A stretch of 64,000 bases of DNA, from positions 1-64,000 of the forward strand of contig NZ_JBHUOR010000044.1 of the NCBI RefSeq assembly GCF_042686175.1, written 5' to 3'. Both the position numbers and the translations under genes were made by a program. Origin of the DNA: Kurthia populi (GTDB taxonomy: Bacteria; Bacillota; Bacilli; Bacillales_A; Planococcaceae). Positions 28,001 through 36,019 of the stretch are shown here, one piece after another (positions within the stretch are counted from its first letter, which is position 1; the number at the start of each line of letters is the position of its first letter). The notes under the pieces are model-generated. The model was not told the origin of the DNA, made no database searches, and saw only the letters and a list, made by a program, of their open reading frames with translations.

Positions 28001-28513
28001 TCGCATCCCACGACCGCCGCCACCAAGTGCTGCTTTGATCATCAATGGATAGCCGTGCGTTTCCCCAAACGCCTTCACTTCATCAAGTGAATCGACTGGC
28101 CCGTCCGTTCCTGGAATGACTGGAATATTCGCTAAAATAGCCTGTTCGCGTGCTTTTACCTTATCACCGAACATATCTAAATGCTGTGGCTTAGGACCAA
28201 TAAAAATAATGCCCTCTTCCTCACAACGCTTCGCAAATTCCAAATTTTCTGATAAAAAACCGTAGCCAGGGTGAATAGCATCTGCCCCTGACTCTTTTGC
28301 AATACGCAAAATATCTTCTATATCTAAATAAGCATCAATCGGCTTCTTCCCGTCCCCAACGAGATAAGCTTCATCTGCTTTATAGCGGTGATAAGAACCG
28401 CTATCTTCACGTGAATAAATCGCAACAGTGTGTATCTTCATTTCTGTACATGCACGGAACACGCGGATTGCAATCTCTCCGCGGTTCGCTACTAAAATTT
28501 TGTTTATTGACAT
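25076..28513 (-). CDS. pycA: Pyruvate carboxylase
   Basis: Biotin enzyme that carboxylates pyruvate to oxaloacetate, replenishing the TCA cycle. Length is 1145 aa, the full single-chain form. Domains in order: biotin carboxylase (1-450; ATP loop KAALGGGGRGMRVV, HPGYGFLSENLEFA), carboxyltransferase (about 525-800; LTDTTMRDAHQSLLATRVR), PYC central region, and biotinyl domain (about 1075-1145) with the acceptor Lys in EAMKMET. The ATG at 28513 follows GGGGGAA. It lies 13 bp after ftsW in the same direction, as in Bacillus subtilis. Confidence 0.98.
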   Translation of the reverse strand: MSINKILVANRGEIAIRVFRACTEMKIHTVAIYSREDSGSYHRYKADEAYLVGDGKKPIDAYLDIEDILRIAKESGADAIHPGYGFLSENLEFAKRCEEEGIIFIGPKPQHLDMFGDKVKAREQAILANIPVIPGTDGPVDSLDEVKAFGETHGYPLMIKAALGGGGRGMRVVHNAEEVQSAYERAKSEAKAAFGSDEVYVEKFVDKPKHIEVQILGDTQGNLVHLYERDCSIQRRHQKVVEIAPSNALSAELRGRICDAAVKLMKNVAYVNAGTVEFLVADDAFYFIEVNPRVQVEHTITEMVTGIDIVHAQINIAAGHTLHDEITNIPLQENIPLDGFAIQSRITTEDPANDFMPDTGRLSVYRSSGGFGVRLDAGNGFQGAVISPHYDSLLVKLCTWGNTFEESAQKMDRNLQEFRIRGVKTNIPFLENVVRHKDFISGDFNTSFIDANPELLKFRVPRDRGTKLLSYIGNVTVNGFPGIESQTKPIYPKPHKPNLKVYQSIPAGTKQILDERGPEGLAKWITEQDDVLLTDTTMRDAHQSLLATRVRSHDMYEIADATAKIMGGDFFSLEMWGGATFDVAYRFLKEDPWQRLRFLRQLIPNTLFQMLLRGANAVGYTNYPDSVIKEFVREAAKEGIDVFRIFDSLNWLPGMQVAIDAARDAGKVAEATLCYAGDILDDSRSKYTLAYYKKMAKELENAGANIIAIKDMAGLLKPNAAYALVSELKEATDLPIHLHTHDTSGNGIYLYAKAIEAGVDIIDTAVGSMSGLTSQPSANSLYYALKGSERNLRMDIDGVEKISYYWEDIRKYYKDFESGMNSPHSEIYVHEMPGGQYSNLQQQAKGVGLGDRWEEVKTMYSRVNMLFGDIIKVTPSSKVVGDMALFMVQNDLDEQTVITRGETLSFPDSVIEFFQGYLGQPYGGFPKELQKVVLKDREAITVRPGELLEDIDIEARRNELSKKYDRMMTTQDALAHVLYPKVFEEYMKTFDLFENVSVLDTPTFLHGLRLGEEIEVVIEKGKTLIIKLVAIGEPQHNGTRVVYFELNGQPREITVQDLTVEVSGDAKRKTDPTDANQIGATMPGTVLKVVVSKGSPVKRGEHLLITEAMKMETTVQAPKDGTIKEIYVAAGDAISTGDLLIEMED

Positions 28514-28526
28514 AAACAAATTCCCC

Positions 28527-29702
28527 CTAAGCTTGTCGTTTTAAATGCTTGGATTTTACATTTTTTGAAATATTGGCGACAACACCTAACGCAATCGATA
28601 ACAGTAGAATCGATGTCCCACCATAACTAATGAATGGAATCGGCACCCCTGTTAACGGGATCAGCCCTGCAAGTCCGCCAATATTGACGAATGTTTGAAG
28701 GCCAATCCATGTTGCCACACCTGTGCAAATCATACGAGCCATACTGTCTGAAGAACGAATACCAATGATTAAAATACGTGCGATTAAAAAGAATAACCCA
28801 CCTAGGACAATCATGACGCCAATAATCCCAAGCTCTTCTGCAATAATCGGTACGATGAAATCCGTTTGGGGCTCTGGCAAATACCCGAGCTTTTGAACGG
28901 AATTCCCAAGACCTACACCTTTTAGACCACCTGCACCAATGGCATAATAACCGTTAACGATTTGATAGCCGTAGTTTTGCTCATCCTCAAACGGATTTAA
29001 AAATGCAGAAATACGACCAATACGCTTCCCACTGACAAATAGTTCTGGGAATTTTAATACCATTACGACAAAAATCGCCCCTAGTGCAAATAACGGTGCC
29101 GCAATGCGGAAAAAAGTCTTTGGTCGAATACCACTCGTTACGACAACAGACAATGCGATACAAAGTACCATCATCCCATTACCAAAATCAGGCTCGCCTA
29201 AAATAAGAATAACTGCGGCCCCTAACGCAAGAAACGGTGGTAAATAGCCTGCGGTGAAGCTATTTAATAATTTCTGTTCTTCTTTACGCTTTAAAATTCC
29301 GGCAAAGTAAATGATAAAGGCAAGCTTTGCAACTTCCGATGGTTGAACATTCATAAAGCCTAAACTAATCCAACTTTTTGCTCCCGAGTTCCCTGGCGCA
29401 ACCCCAATAACTTTTACAAGAAGTAAAAGCGCAAATGTAACGAATAAAATAATCGTGTACCACTTCTTCTTCTTATAATGCTGATAAGGAATCGCCGTCA
29501 CAACAAAAAATGCTGCAAAAGCAATCAATAGATTAATTAGTTGACGCACAAAATAATAATTTGGTGCTGCATGAAGCTTTTCAACTGCCCAAACCATGCT
29601 CGCACTATAAATCATAACAAGTCCAAACAAACATAGCAAAGTATATGTAACAAATAATGGATAATCGAAATTTTTAAAGATATTTTTTACCATTTTTTTC
29701 AT
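28527..29702 (-). CDS. ftsW: Septal peptidoglycan polymerase FtsW (SEDS)
   Basis: SEDS-family glycosyltransferase that polymerises lipid II with its class B PBP partner. About ten membrane helices. Family motifs: FGLVMIYSAS near the N-terminus, LGFMNVQPSEVAKLAF, GYQIVNGYYAIGAGGLKGVGLG, PEPQTDFIVPIIAEELG and GVPIPFISYGGTS. Length is 391 aa with the ATG at 29702 (GAGGGTTGG upstream). It precedes pycA, the Bacillus ylaO position. It is the only SEDS gene in the window. Confidence 0.94.
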   Translation of the reverse strand: MKKMVKNIFKNFDYPLFVTYTLLCLFGLVMIYSASMVWAVEKLHAAPNYYFVRQLINLLIAFAAFFVVTAIPYQHYKKKKWYTIILFVTFALLLLVKVIGVAPGNSGAKSWISLGFMNVQPSEVAKLAFIIYFAGILKRKEEQKLLNSFTAGYLPPFLALGAAVILILGEPDFGNGMMVLCIALSVVVTSGIRPKTFFRIAAPLFALGAIFVVMVLKFPELFVSGKRIGRISAFLNPFEDEQNYGYQIVNGYYAIGAGGLKGVGLGNSVQKLGYLPEPQTDFIVPIIAEELGIIGVMIVLGGLFFLIARILIIGIRSSDSMARMICTGVATWIGLQTFVNIGGLAGLIPLTGVPIPFISYGGTSILLLSIALGVVANISKNVKSKHLKRQA

Positions 29703-29732
29703 TTTACCAACCCTCACTGACCAATTAAGCAA

Positions 29733-29762
29733 AAAAACTCAAACAAAGTGTTTGAGTTTTTC
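29733..29762 (-). terminator. ylaN terminator
   Basis: AAAAACTCAAACA-aag-TGTTTGAGTTTTT, a perfect stem with a T-run, between ylaN and the ftsW start. Confidence 0.85.
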
Positions 29763-29765
29763 GTC

Positions 29766-30047
29766 TTATTTCTTCGTGAACGCATCATGTAACGCCGATA
29801 ATTCTTTCTCTAATGAATCAAGAATTTCACGGCCTTTTTCGCGCTCTAAAAGACCCAATTTAACAGCAAAATCGATTTCTCGAGATAAGCCGAACATTTG
29901 AGTATCTAAAACTTCCTCGTACAATGGACACTGTGGCATTGTTAAGTTTTCCATTTGTACTCGAATAAGTTGTGCAATTTTATCCGCATCGGCAATTAGG
30001 AGTTCTAATGCCTTCTCCTGATACGAACTTTGAGATTTTGTATCCAT
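29766..30047 (-). CDS. ylaN: YlaN family protein
   Basis: A 93-aa helical protein with the family core KALELLIADADKIAQLIRVQM and CPLYEEVLDTQMFGLSREI. YlaN is a small Bacillales protein linked to iron homeostasis and reported to interact with Fur; that role is family knowledge. It lies upstream of ftsW on the same strand, with a terminator between. Confidence 0.93.
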   Translation of the reverse strand: MDTKSQSSYQEKALELLIADADKIAQLIRVQMENLTMPQCPLYEEVLDTQMFGLSREIDFAVKLGLLEREKGREILDSLEKELSALHDAFTKK

Positions 30048-30223
30048 GAGGACGCCCCCATTACCTGATATTTCTTATCGTTCTATCATATAGATTTTAG
30101 CTTTTACAATGGAAAAATGCAAGCATCTACTAGCAAATTTACGATTCAATCAAAATCTTTCCTCAACAATTAGAAAAAAGGTTATACTGTTAGGTGGAAC
30201 ATTATGTCAAGGAGGCAACAACA

Positions 30224-30715
30224 ATGGACACTATTATCCAAATTACAGGAAACGTCAATTTTGCGATTACACTCGATGCCAGCACATGGATTTTCGACGA
30301 CCGTAAACTTGATTTAAACACATACTTTACAGCAGAACATATCGAGGTTGATCCCGATGAAAAATATGTGAAAGAAGCGAGCAAATTCTGGTCTCGCGAA
30401 ATCATGGAAGGCGCCGTATTCCCTCCAACACTACAAACAGAAAAAAAATATTCGCACAAAGAAATGCGTACAGGTACTTTTGCAATGCCAGTAAGCTTAT
30501 TCTTAAAAAATGCAGAGCCAAAAGCAGCAGCTTCTCAAGTCGCTTTTATCGATGTACAAGGTACTGAATACGTTTATTCATTAGATGAAGCGAATACATT
30601 GCTATTCAAATTTAGCCAAGATGGTAGCATGCTTGAAAATGGTCCTGTATACATCTTAGACGCCGATGGTAAAAACGAGCCAATTCAAGGAATCGTTCGC
30701 ATCGACGTACGTTAG
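30224..30715 (+). CDS. Conserved Bacillales protein at the yla locus
   Basis: A 163-aa soluble protein starting MDTIIQITGNVNFAITLDAS with WIFDDRKLDLNTYF near residue 25. Databases often label this family peptidyl-prolyl isomerase, but I see no FKBP, cyclophilin or parvulin motif and do not support that label. GGAGG lies 8 nt upstream of the ATG. It ends 11 bp before ylaI, so the two form an operon. Confidence 0.7.
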   Translation: MDTIIQITGNVNFAITLDASTWIFDDRKLDLNTYFTAEHIEVDPDEKYVKEASKFWSREIMEGAVFPPTLQTEKKYSHKEMRTGTFAMPVSLFLKNAEPKAAASQVAFIDVQGTEYVYSLDEANTLLFKFSQDGSMLENGPVYILDADGKNEPIQGIVRIDVR

Positions 30716-30726
30716 GAGGAAGTTAC

Positions 30727-30930
30727 ATGCGCGTACAATGCGTTATTTGTGATGAAATCCATGAAATTCCGGACTTTTCACCGGAAGCAAAAAAGTTACG
30801 CAATCGCCCAATTCATACCTATATGTGTGATGAGTGCTACGAGCGCGTAACGGAAAAAACATTAAAACGCCTTGAAACAGATAATTTTGAATTCCGCCGT
30901 GGGAATCATAGCGTCGAAGAGGAGTTTTAA
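30727..30930 (+). CDS. ylaI: YlaI family zinc-ribbon protein
   Basis: A 67-aa protein with Cys pairs CVIC (near residue 5) and CDEC (near residue 38), a likely zinc ribbon of the DUF2197/YlaI family. The segment AKKLRNRPIHTYMCDECYERV is well conserved in Bacillales; key parts are RNRPIHTYMC and the following DECYERV. Function is unknown. GGAGGAAG precedes the ATG. The 3' end abuts repeat copy 2. Confidence 0.88.
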   Translation: MRVQCVICDEIHEIPDFSPEAKKLRNRPIHTYMCDECYERVTEKTLKRLETDNFEFRRGNHSVEEEF

Positions 30931-30935
30931 TGCAT

Positions 30936-31075
30936 AAAGAGGCTGTGACACACGTGTAACAACACCCTCTTATATGAGCATAAGAAAAAACGGAATCGCG
31001 CGGTGGCGCGGTTCCGTTTTTTCGTTGCGAACGCTAAAAAAGGACAATAAAGTATTTTGTTCCATCCTCGTTTTT
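30936..31075 (+). repeat. Dispersed hairpin repeat, copy 2
   Basis: Same family as 15527-15663 and 58781-58920. It begins AAAGAGGCTGTGACA six bases after the ylaI stop. It carries GAGCATAAGAAAAA, then a strong stem with ACGGAA and TTCCGT arms around a GCGCGGTGGCGC-type centre, then TTTTTTCGTTGCGAACGC. The outer end (ATCCTCGTTTTT) is the weakest match to the terminal inverted repeat. Confidence 0.85.
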
Positions 31076-31082
31076 ATGCAAC

Positions 31083-31115
31083 AAAAAAGGTCTAGCAATT
31101 GCTAGACCCCTTTTT
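31083..31115. terminator. typA terminator (bidirectional)
   Basis: AAAAAAGGTCTAGC-aatt-GCTAGACC stem followed by CCTTTTT, between the convergent ylaI and typA genes, next to repeat copy 2. Confidence 0.9.
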
Positions 31116-31126
31116 AACACGACAAA

Positions 31127-32971
31127 TTATTTATCTGACGCGCGGTGTTTTTTAGAAACTTTTTCACGTTCGTTTTTGTTTAAGATTTGTTTACGTAAAC
31201 GAATAGATTCAGGAGTTACTTCTAAGTACTCATCTTCATCTAAGAATTCTAACGCTTCTTCAAGAGTTAGGATTTTTGGCGCTTTGATAACGTTTGTTTG
31301 GTCTTTGTTAGAAGAACGAACATTCGTTTTAGCTTTCATTTTCGTAATGTTTACAGTGATATCATTATCACGAGTATTTTGACCAACAATCATACCTTCG
31401 TAAATTTCAGCACCTGGTTCTAAGAATAGAGTACCACGGTCTTCAATTTGCATCATACCGTAAGTAGTAGCTTTACCTGTTTCCATAGAAACTAAAGCAC
31501 CATTACGACGGCCACCTACACGACCAGCTACTGCTGGTTTGTAAGAGTCGAATGTGTGGTTGATGATACCGAAACCTTTAGTTAGAGACATGAATTCAGT
31601 TGTGTAACCGATTAAGCCACGAGCAGGTACCATGAAGATTAAACGAACTTGACCAGTACCATCGTTGATCATATCAACCATTTCACCTTTACGTTCGTTT
31701 AATGATTCAATGATTGAACCTAGTGAATCTTCAGGAACGTCAATTTGAACGCGTTCTACTGGTTCACATTTCACGCCGTCGATTTCACGGATGATAACTT
31801 TTGGTTTAGAAACTTGTAGTTCGTAACCTTCACGACGCATGTTTTCAACTAAGATTGAAAGGTGAAGTTCCCCACGACCAGATACAGTCCATGCATCTGG
31901 AGAATCAGTTGGATCTACACGTAAAGATACGTCCGTTTGTAATTGTGCAGTTAAGCGTTCTTCAATTTTACGAGAAGTAACCCATTTACCTTCGCGACCT
32001 GCGAATGGAGAGTTATTTACTAAGAATGTCATTTGAAGAGTTGGTTCGTCAATACGCATTGGTGGTAGTGGATCTACGTGGTCTTGTGGACACACAGTTT
32101 CACCAACGTTGATTTCTTCCATACCTGAAACGGCGATTAAATCACCAGATACAGCTTCTTGAATTTCTTCACGTTTTAAACCGAAGAAACCGAAGATTTT
32201 TGTTACACGGAAGTTTTTCGTTGTGCCATCTAATTTAGAAAGTGTTACCGATTGACCAACAGAGATTTTACCGCGGAATACACGGCCAATACCGATACGG
32301 CCTAAGAAGTCATTATAATCAAGTAATGCTACTTGGAATTGTAATGGTTCGTCGCGAGTATCTTCTGGTGCTGGAATATGTTCGATAATTTTTTCGAATA
32401 AGCATTTCATGTTTTCTTCTTGGTTCGCTGGGTTTGGATCAAGAGATGCAGTACCGTTTACGCCTGAAGCGTATACTACTGGGAAGTCTAATTGATCTTC
32501 GTCTGCGCCAAGTTCGATTAATAAGTCTAACACTTCATCAACTACTTCTTCTGGACGAGCTGAATCTTTATCGACTTTGTTTACTACTACGATTGGTGTT
32601 AAGCCTTGTTCTAAAGCTTTTTTCAGTACGAAACGAGTTTGAGGCATACAACCTTCATATGCATCGACAACTAGTAATACGCCATCAACCATTTTTAAGA
32701 TACGTTCTACTTCACCACCGAAATCGGCGTGTCCAGGTGTATCAAGGATGTTGATTTTTGTATCGCCATAGTGTACAGCAGTATTTTTAGCTAAGATTGT
32801 AATACCACGTTCACGTTCGATATCATTAGAGTCCATTGCGCGTTCTTCAACATGTTCGTTTGAACGGAATGTACCTGATTGTTTTAATAATTGGTCGACT
32901 AAAGTTGTTTTACCATGGTCGACGTGGGCAATAATTGCAATGTTTCTTAAATCTTCACGTAAGTTAGTCAT
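31127..32971 (-). CDS. typA: Translational GTPase TypA/BipA
   Basis: Ribosome-binding GTPase of 614 aa acting in stress and cold adaptation. G1 is AHVDHGKTTLVD near residue 15, G3 is DTPGHADFGGE and G4 is NKVD. The EF-G-like domains II, III and V and the TypA C-terminal domain follow (MVPARGLIGYTTEFM, GRVGGRRNGALVSMETGKAT). Length is standard. An extended -10 (TGC-TATAAT) lies about 45 nt upstream. Confidence 0.97.
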   Translation of the reverse strand: MTNLREDLRNIAIIAHVDHGKTTLVDQLLKQSGTFRSNEHVEERAMDSNDIERERGITILAKNTAVHYGDTKINILDTPGHADFGGEVERILKMVDGVLLVVDAYEGCMPQTRFVLKKALEQGLTPIVVVNKVDKDSARPEEVVDEVLDLLIELGADEDQLDFPVVYASGVNGTASLDPNPANQEENMKCLFEKIIEHIPAPEDTRDEPLQFQVALLDYNDFLGRIGIGRVFRGKISVGQSVTLSKLDGTTKNFRVTKIFGFFGLKREEIQEAVSGDLIAVSGMEEINVGETVCPQDHVDPLPPMRIDEPTLQMTFLVNNSPFAGREGKWVTSRKIEERLTAQLQTDVSLRVDPTDSPDAWTVSGRGELHLSILVENMRREGYELQVSKPKVIIREIDGVKCEPVERVQIDVPEDSLGSIIESLNERKGEMVDMINDGTGQVRLIFMVPARGLIGYTTEFMSLTKGFGIINHTFDSYKPAVAGRVGGRRNGALVSMETGKATTYGMMQIEDRGTLFLEPGAEIYEGMIVGQNTRDNDITVNITKMKAKTNVRSSNKDQTNVIKAPKILTLEEALEFLDEDEYLEVTPESIRLRKQILNKNEREKVSKKHRASDK

Positions 32972-33013
32972 TGTTCCACTCCACTTTTTTTATTTCGAGT
33001 CCATAACTGTGTT

Positions 33014-33022
33014 ATTATAGCA
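33014..33022 (-). promoter_or_regulatory. typA extended -10 promoter element
   Basis: On the minus strand the sequence TGC-TATAAT forms an extended -10 box about 45 nt before the typA ATG. No good -35 hexamer was seen 17 bp further up, which is common for extended -10 promoters. Confidence 0.5.
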
Positions 33023-33154
33023 CAATTCATCTTATTTGGCGATTTTTTATGGCTCGTATCAATTTTTTTGTAAATTATAATTCGAAAACCTTGCGAAAAA
33101 ACGTATTTCGTTTCACAATAAAGGAAGAATCCACAATTGGAGGTTTCACTAATA

Positions 33155-33340
33155 ATGAATAAAGCAAAATTAGTTATGATGGTCCTAGCACTTGCAGGTG
33201 TTCTTTCTATGTGTTCAATTGGCGTCGCAGTTGCAGAGAAAAGCGTTTTCGGCGTTATCCTAGGCATCGTGCTTGTAATCGCAGTGTTCGGATATGCATT
33301 TAGCTTAAAACGCAAATTCCGTGAACGCGGTCTACTATAA
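33155..33340 (+). CDS. Small membrane protein, DUF5325/YlaF-like
   Basis: A 61-aa protein with two membrane helices (about 4-22 and 28-48) and a basic C-terminus (LKRKFRERGLL). Size, layout and position beside typA match the YlaF/DUF5325 family of Bacillales; the family number is from memory. The ATG at 33155 follows GGAGG. Function is unknown. Confidence 0.7.
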   Translation: MNKAKLVMMVLALAGVLSMCSIGVAVAEKSVFGVILGIVLVIAVFGYAFSLKRKFRERGLL

Positions 33341-33348
33341 TCTTTTAA

Positions 33349-33382
33349 AAAGATGCACATTCAAGCGAATGTGCATTTTTTT
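33349..33382 (+). terminator. Terminator after the DUF5325 gene
   Basis: TGCACATTC-aagc-GAATGTGCA stem followed by a T-run, 10 bp past the stop codon. Confidence 0.9.
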
Positions 33383-33480
33383 AATACATTATAGGTCGCC
33401 AACATTTTTCACAAGTTTTATAGTAGCACTGACAAGCCTTTTTATACAATAGAGTTGCTCAATTTTTTACAAAAAAATAT

Positions 33481-33523
33481 AAAAGACAGCGCTGGTAATA
33501 CTTACCAAACACGCTGTCTTTCC
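33481..33523 (-). terminator. suhB-like gene terminator
   Basis: AAAGACAGCG (33482-33491) pairs with CGCTGTCTTT (33512-33521); an inner TGGTAA/TTACCA hairpin extends the stem. It sits directly after the stop at 33525. Confidence 0.8.
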
Positions 33524-33524
33524 T

Positions 33525-34328
33525 TTATTTTAGCGTAATGTAATCGCCTACAAGTTCTTTATGAATGCTTGGATTTGCAACAATAAATGTATCCTGATTT
33601 AAAAGGTTTACGGCATTCAAATCGAGTGTTGATGAAACGGCACCGACCTCCTGCGCAATAATAATGCCCGCTGCAATGTCCCAAGGTGATAAGCGAAAAG
33701 ATAGATAGGCATCCATTCTCCCTGTTGCCACTGCAACGATTTCAAGCGTTGCTGAGCCAAGGGAACGCGTGCCACGTAATGTATGAATTAGCTTAATAAT
33801 TCCTTCATGCTCAACGCTTGGATTTGGTGTCGCCCATACAGCATTAATACCAACAATGGCTTCATTTAATGGCAAGGCTTCAAGGGGGCTTAGACGCTGC
33901 CCGTTCATGTATGCACCTTGTCCTTTTAGTGCAAAATAAAGCTCATCCGCTACAACATCATATATGTATCCTGCCTGTCCGACACCATCGACATAAATCG
34001 CAATCGAAATCGCAAAGTTACGACGTTGACGTACAAAATTCATCGTGCCATCAATCGGGTCAACCATCCAGACAACCCCTTCAAGCGATGAAATCTCTTC
34101 CTCTGCCATCCCTTCTTCACCTAAAATACGGAAAGATTCATCATACGCATGAATTTTTTTAACGATAAATGCTTCTGTTTCTTTATCAATATTCGTTACT
34201 AAATCATTGGCATCTGATTTCGTTTCGATGTACATCGTTTCAAAAAACGACTTACGAATTCGTTCCCCTGCCTCTTTAATGATTGTTAACGTATAGTCGT
34301 GCAAGGCCTGTCTATCCATCAACGCCAC
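33525..34328 (-). CDS. suhB: Inositol monophosphatase family protein (YktC/SuhB)
   Basis: Mg-dependent phosphatase of 267 aa. Metal-binding motifs are EEGMAEEEI near residue 70, WMVDPIDGTMNFV and the C-terminal LSPWDIAAGIIIAQEVG. These define the IMPase/FBPase superfamily; the exact substrate (inositol-1-phosphate, NADP or other) cannot be read from sequence. In Bacillus subtilis the gene yktC lies with yktA and yktB, which are also nearby here. Confidence 0.93.
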   Translation of the reverse strand: MALMDRQALHDYTLTIIKEAGERIRKSFFETMYIETKSDANDLVTNIDKETEAFIVKKIHAYDESFRILGEEGMAEEEISSLEGVVWMVDPIDGTMNFVRQRRNFAISIAIYVDGVGQAGYIYDVVADELYFALKGQGAYMNGQRLSPLEALPLNEAIVGINAVWATPNPSVEHEGIIKLIHTLRGTRSLGSATLEIVAVATGRMDAYLSFRLSPWDIAAGIIIAQEVGAVSSTLDLNAVNLLNQDTFIVANPSIHKELVGDYITLK

Positions 34329-34355
34329 CCCTTCTCACTTTTTTCTTAGTATAAC

Positions 34356-34395
34356 AAAAAAACACCCGCTACTCACTTCGTTAGCTAGGTGTCTT
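34356..34395 (-). terminator. Possible weak terminator
   Basis: AACACC pairs with GGTGTC around a ~20-nt loop after the small gene at 34419; an A-run lies on the left flank. The stem is short, so the call is tentative. Confidence 0.4.
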
Positions 34396-34418
34396 ATAGG
34401 TCAATTTTCAGACGAGTT

Positions 34419-34616
34419 CTAAGCCAGCGCATGCAGGGCCTCCAATTCTGAGTGGATTTCACTCAAGCGTGCCTTACTAGCCGCTATTTTTTGCTCGTCG
34501 TGGTCATTCATCGCATCAAATAACGTCGCTAATTCATAGTCTAACTCGAGCTTTAAGCCATTCACATATTTACGTTCATAATCCGTTTTACGTACAATAT
34601 TCATAACTTGTTTCAT
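34419..34616 (-). CDS. Small helical protein of unknown function
   Basis: A 65-aa charged protein, probably two helices (about 8-35 and 38-62). I recognise no family. The start at 34616 (MKQVMNIVRKT) leaves 8 nt after AAGGAG; a start three codons earlier would touch the ribosome site. It lies between the suhB-like gene and divergent yktB. Confidence 0.65.
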   Translation of the reverse strand: MKQVMNIVRKTDYERKYVNGLKLELDYELATLFDAMNDHDEQKIAASKARLSEIHSELEALHALA

Positions 34617-34759
34617 CTTGATCATCTCCTTATTAATAGGCGGTCATCAAGAACTTTTTTAAGTTTTGCATGTTCTAAACGTTGCTAAGCTCTTGTACAA
34701 GAAATTTTCCCACATTTACTCTAAAATAAACATATAATTATTTTTGAAGGAGTTTTTTT

Positions 34760-35389
34760 ATGACAACTGTTCAATGGACAACAAAAGATTTTGACGTTTT
34801 TACAATCGATGGTTTAGAACCTCGAATGGAAGCATTAATCGAGCAAGTTCGCCCAAAATTTAATGAGCTGGGTGAGGAATTCTCACATTATTTCACCGTC
34901 GAGCTTGGCGAAGAATTTTTTGCGCATGTCGCAAAGCACGCACGTCGTACAGTCAACCCACCGCATGATAGCTGGGTGGCATTTGCGCCAAATAAACGCG
35001 GCTATAAAGCGATGCCTCATTTCCAAATTGGTTTATTTGAAAGCCATCTATTCATCAACTTAGCTGTGATTTACGAGGCACCACAAAAAGATGCTATGGC
35101 TGCACGTCTTTTAGCGAAGCCAGAACTTTTTGATGCATTACCAGAGAATTTCTACGTTGCCGGTGATCATATGTCTCCTGTGACGCAAAATATTAGTGAA
35201 GCCATCGCAAATGGCGATGTAGAAAAATTATTAACACGTCTACAAAATGTGAAAAAAGGTGAATTCATCGTTGGGCGCACATTATCACGTGAGGAAACCG
35301 TCGCATTATTACCAAAAGCATTTCATCAAGTCGTAGAAGATACATTCAATGCTCTACTACCAATTTATAAAACCATGTTAAATCGTTAA
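34760..35389 (+). CDS. yktB: UPF0637/DUF1054 family protein YktB
   Basis: A 209-aa soluble protein beginning with WTTKDFDVFTIDGLEPRMEAL, the DUF1054 pattern; shared blocks include HARRTVNPPHDSWVAFAPN and PHFQIGLFESHLF. Function is unknown. GGAG lies upstream of the ATG. yktA and the suhB-like gene flank it, as in the Bacillus subtilis yktABC cluster, but here a 630-bp gap separates yktB from yktA. Confidence 0.93.
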   Translation: MTTVQWTTKDFDVFTIDGLEPRMEALIEQVRPKFNELGEEFSHYFTVELGEEFFAHVAKHARRTVNPPHDSWVAFAPNKRGYKAMPHFQIGLFESHLFINLAVIYEAPQKDAMAARLLAKPELFDALPENFYVAGDHMSPVTQNISEAIANGDVEKLLTRLQNVKKGEFIVGRTLSREETVALLPKAFHQVVEDTFNALLPIYKTMLNR

Positions 35390-35397
35390 TAAATTAT

Positions 35398-35439
35398 AAG
35401 CCGTAACACATTCTATTTTTCAATGTGTCACGGCTTTTT
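35398..35439 (+). terminator. yktB terminator
   Basis: AAGCCGTaACACATT pairs with AATGTGTcACGGCTT and is followed by TTTTC, 10 bp past the stop. Confidence 0.9.
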
Positions 35440-35461
35440 CATTTTTAAAAATACGTCATTC

Positions 35462-35942
35462 GCCCAAGAAGCGTCTTTTAGATACGACATATTTTTGAAT
35501 ATGTGTCATCTGTAAGACAGAAGCCTTAGTCAGTTATTAATTATGTATGCCCAAGTTCATTTTTCAAAAATGATTACTAAAACATGAACTGATTTTTATA
35601 AAACTTTAGTAAGCCTTATGTTCAAAAATGAACAAAAAATGCCCCTTAGCGATTCATTTTGAACGATTTGACGATACACTGCTTTTTTTATCTTTCTCGC
35701 TGCCAGCTTCTTATTTCAAGCCGGAAAAATGATGAATCGGGTGAAAAATCGACCTCTAACGGTTAGTTTTCACCCATTTTTTTAGAATTGCTATGCAAAA
35801 GTATCGTATTTTTTTAAGATTTCTTTGCTAACTATTTGTCACGACGTCCTATCGAGCGCAAAAAAATGAAATTCAGTCAGCCTATTCACTTAGTGTTGTC
35901 GCTTAATGAAAAATATGTCGTATCCAAAACACGCTTTCTGGC
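35462..35942. mobile_element. Candidate MITE between yktB and yktA
   Basis: Two inverted ends of about 35 bp: left 35462-35496 and right 35909-35942. The inner 16 bp are a perfect match (GATACGACATATTTTT and its complement) and the outer half is ~75% identical (GCCCAAGAAGCGTC versus GCCAGAAAGCGTG). No gene fits inside the 481 bp. Internal palindromes occur at 35550-35645 (GTTCATTTTT units) and 35731-35781 (GGGTGAAAA/TTTTCACCC plus T-run). I could not find a target-site duplication, so mobility is an inference. Confidence 0.6.
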
Positions 35943-35966
35943 ATAATCAGCGATTTCTAATAACAT

Positions 35967-36015
35967 AAAAAAATTCGACGTCGCATCAAAAAATGATGGG
36001 CGTCGAATTTTTTTT
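35967..36015. terminator. yktA terminator
   Basis: AAAAAAATTCGACG (35967-35980) pairs with CGTCGAATTTTTTTT (36001-36015), next to the yktA stop; A- and T-runs make it bidirectional. Confidence 0.85.
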
Positions 36016-36019
36016 GTCG

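Noticed and set aside
30224..30715. Peptidyl-prolyl isomerase label for the yla-locus protein
   Set aside because: None of the known isomerase motifs is visible in the sequence.
32968..33360. 130-residue minus-strand frame opposite the DUF5325 gene
   Set aside because: It overlaps the small gene on the plus strand and the typA promoter and has no homology or ribosome site.
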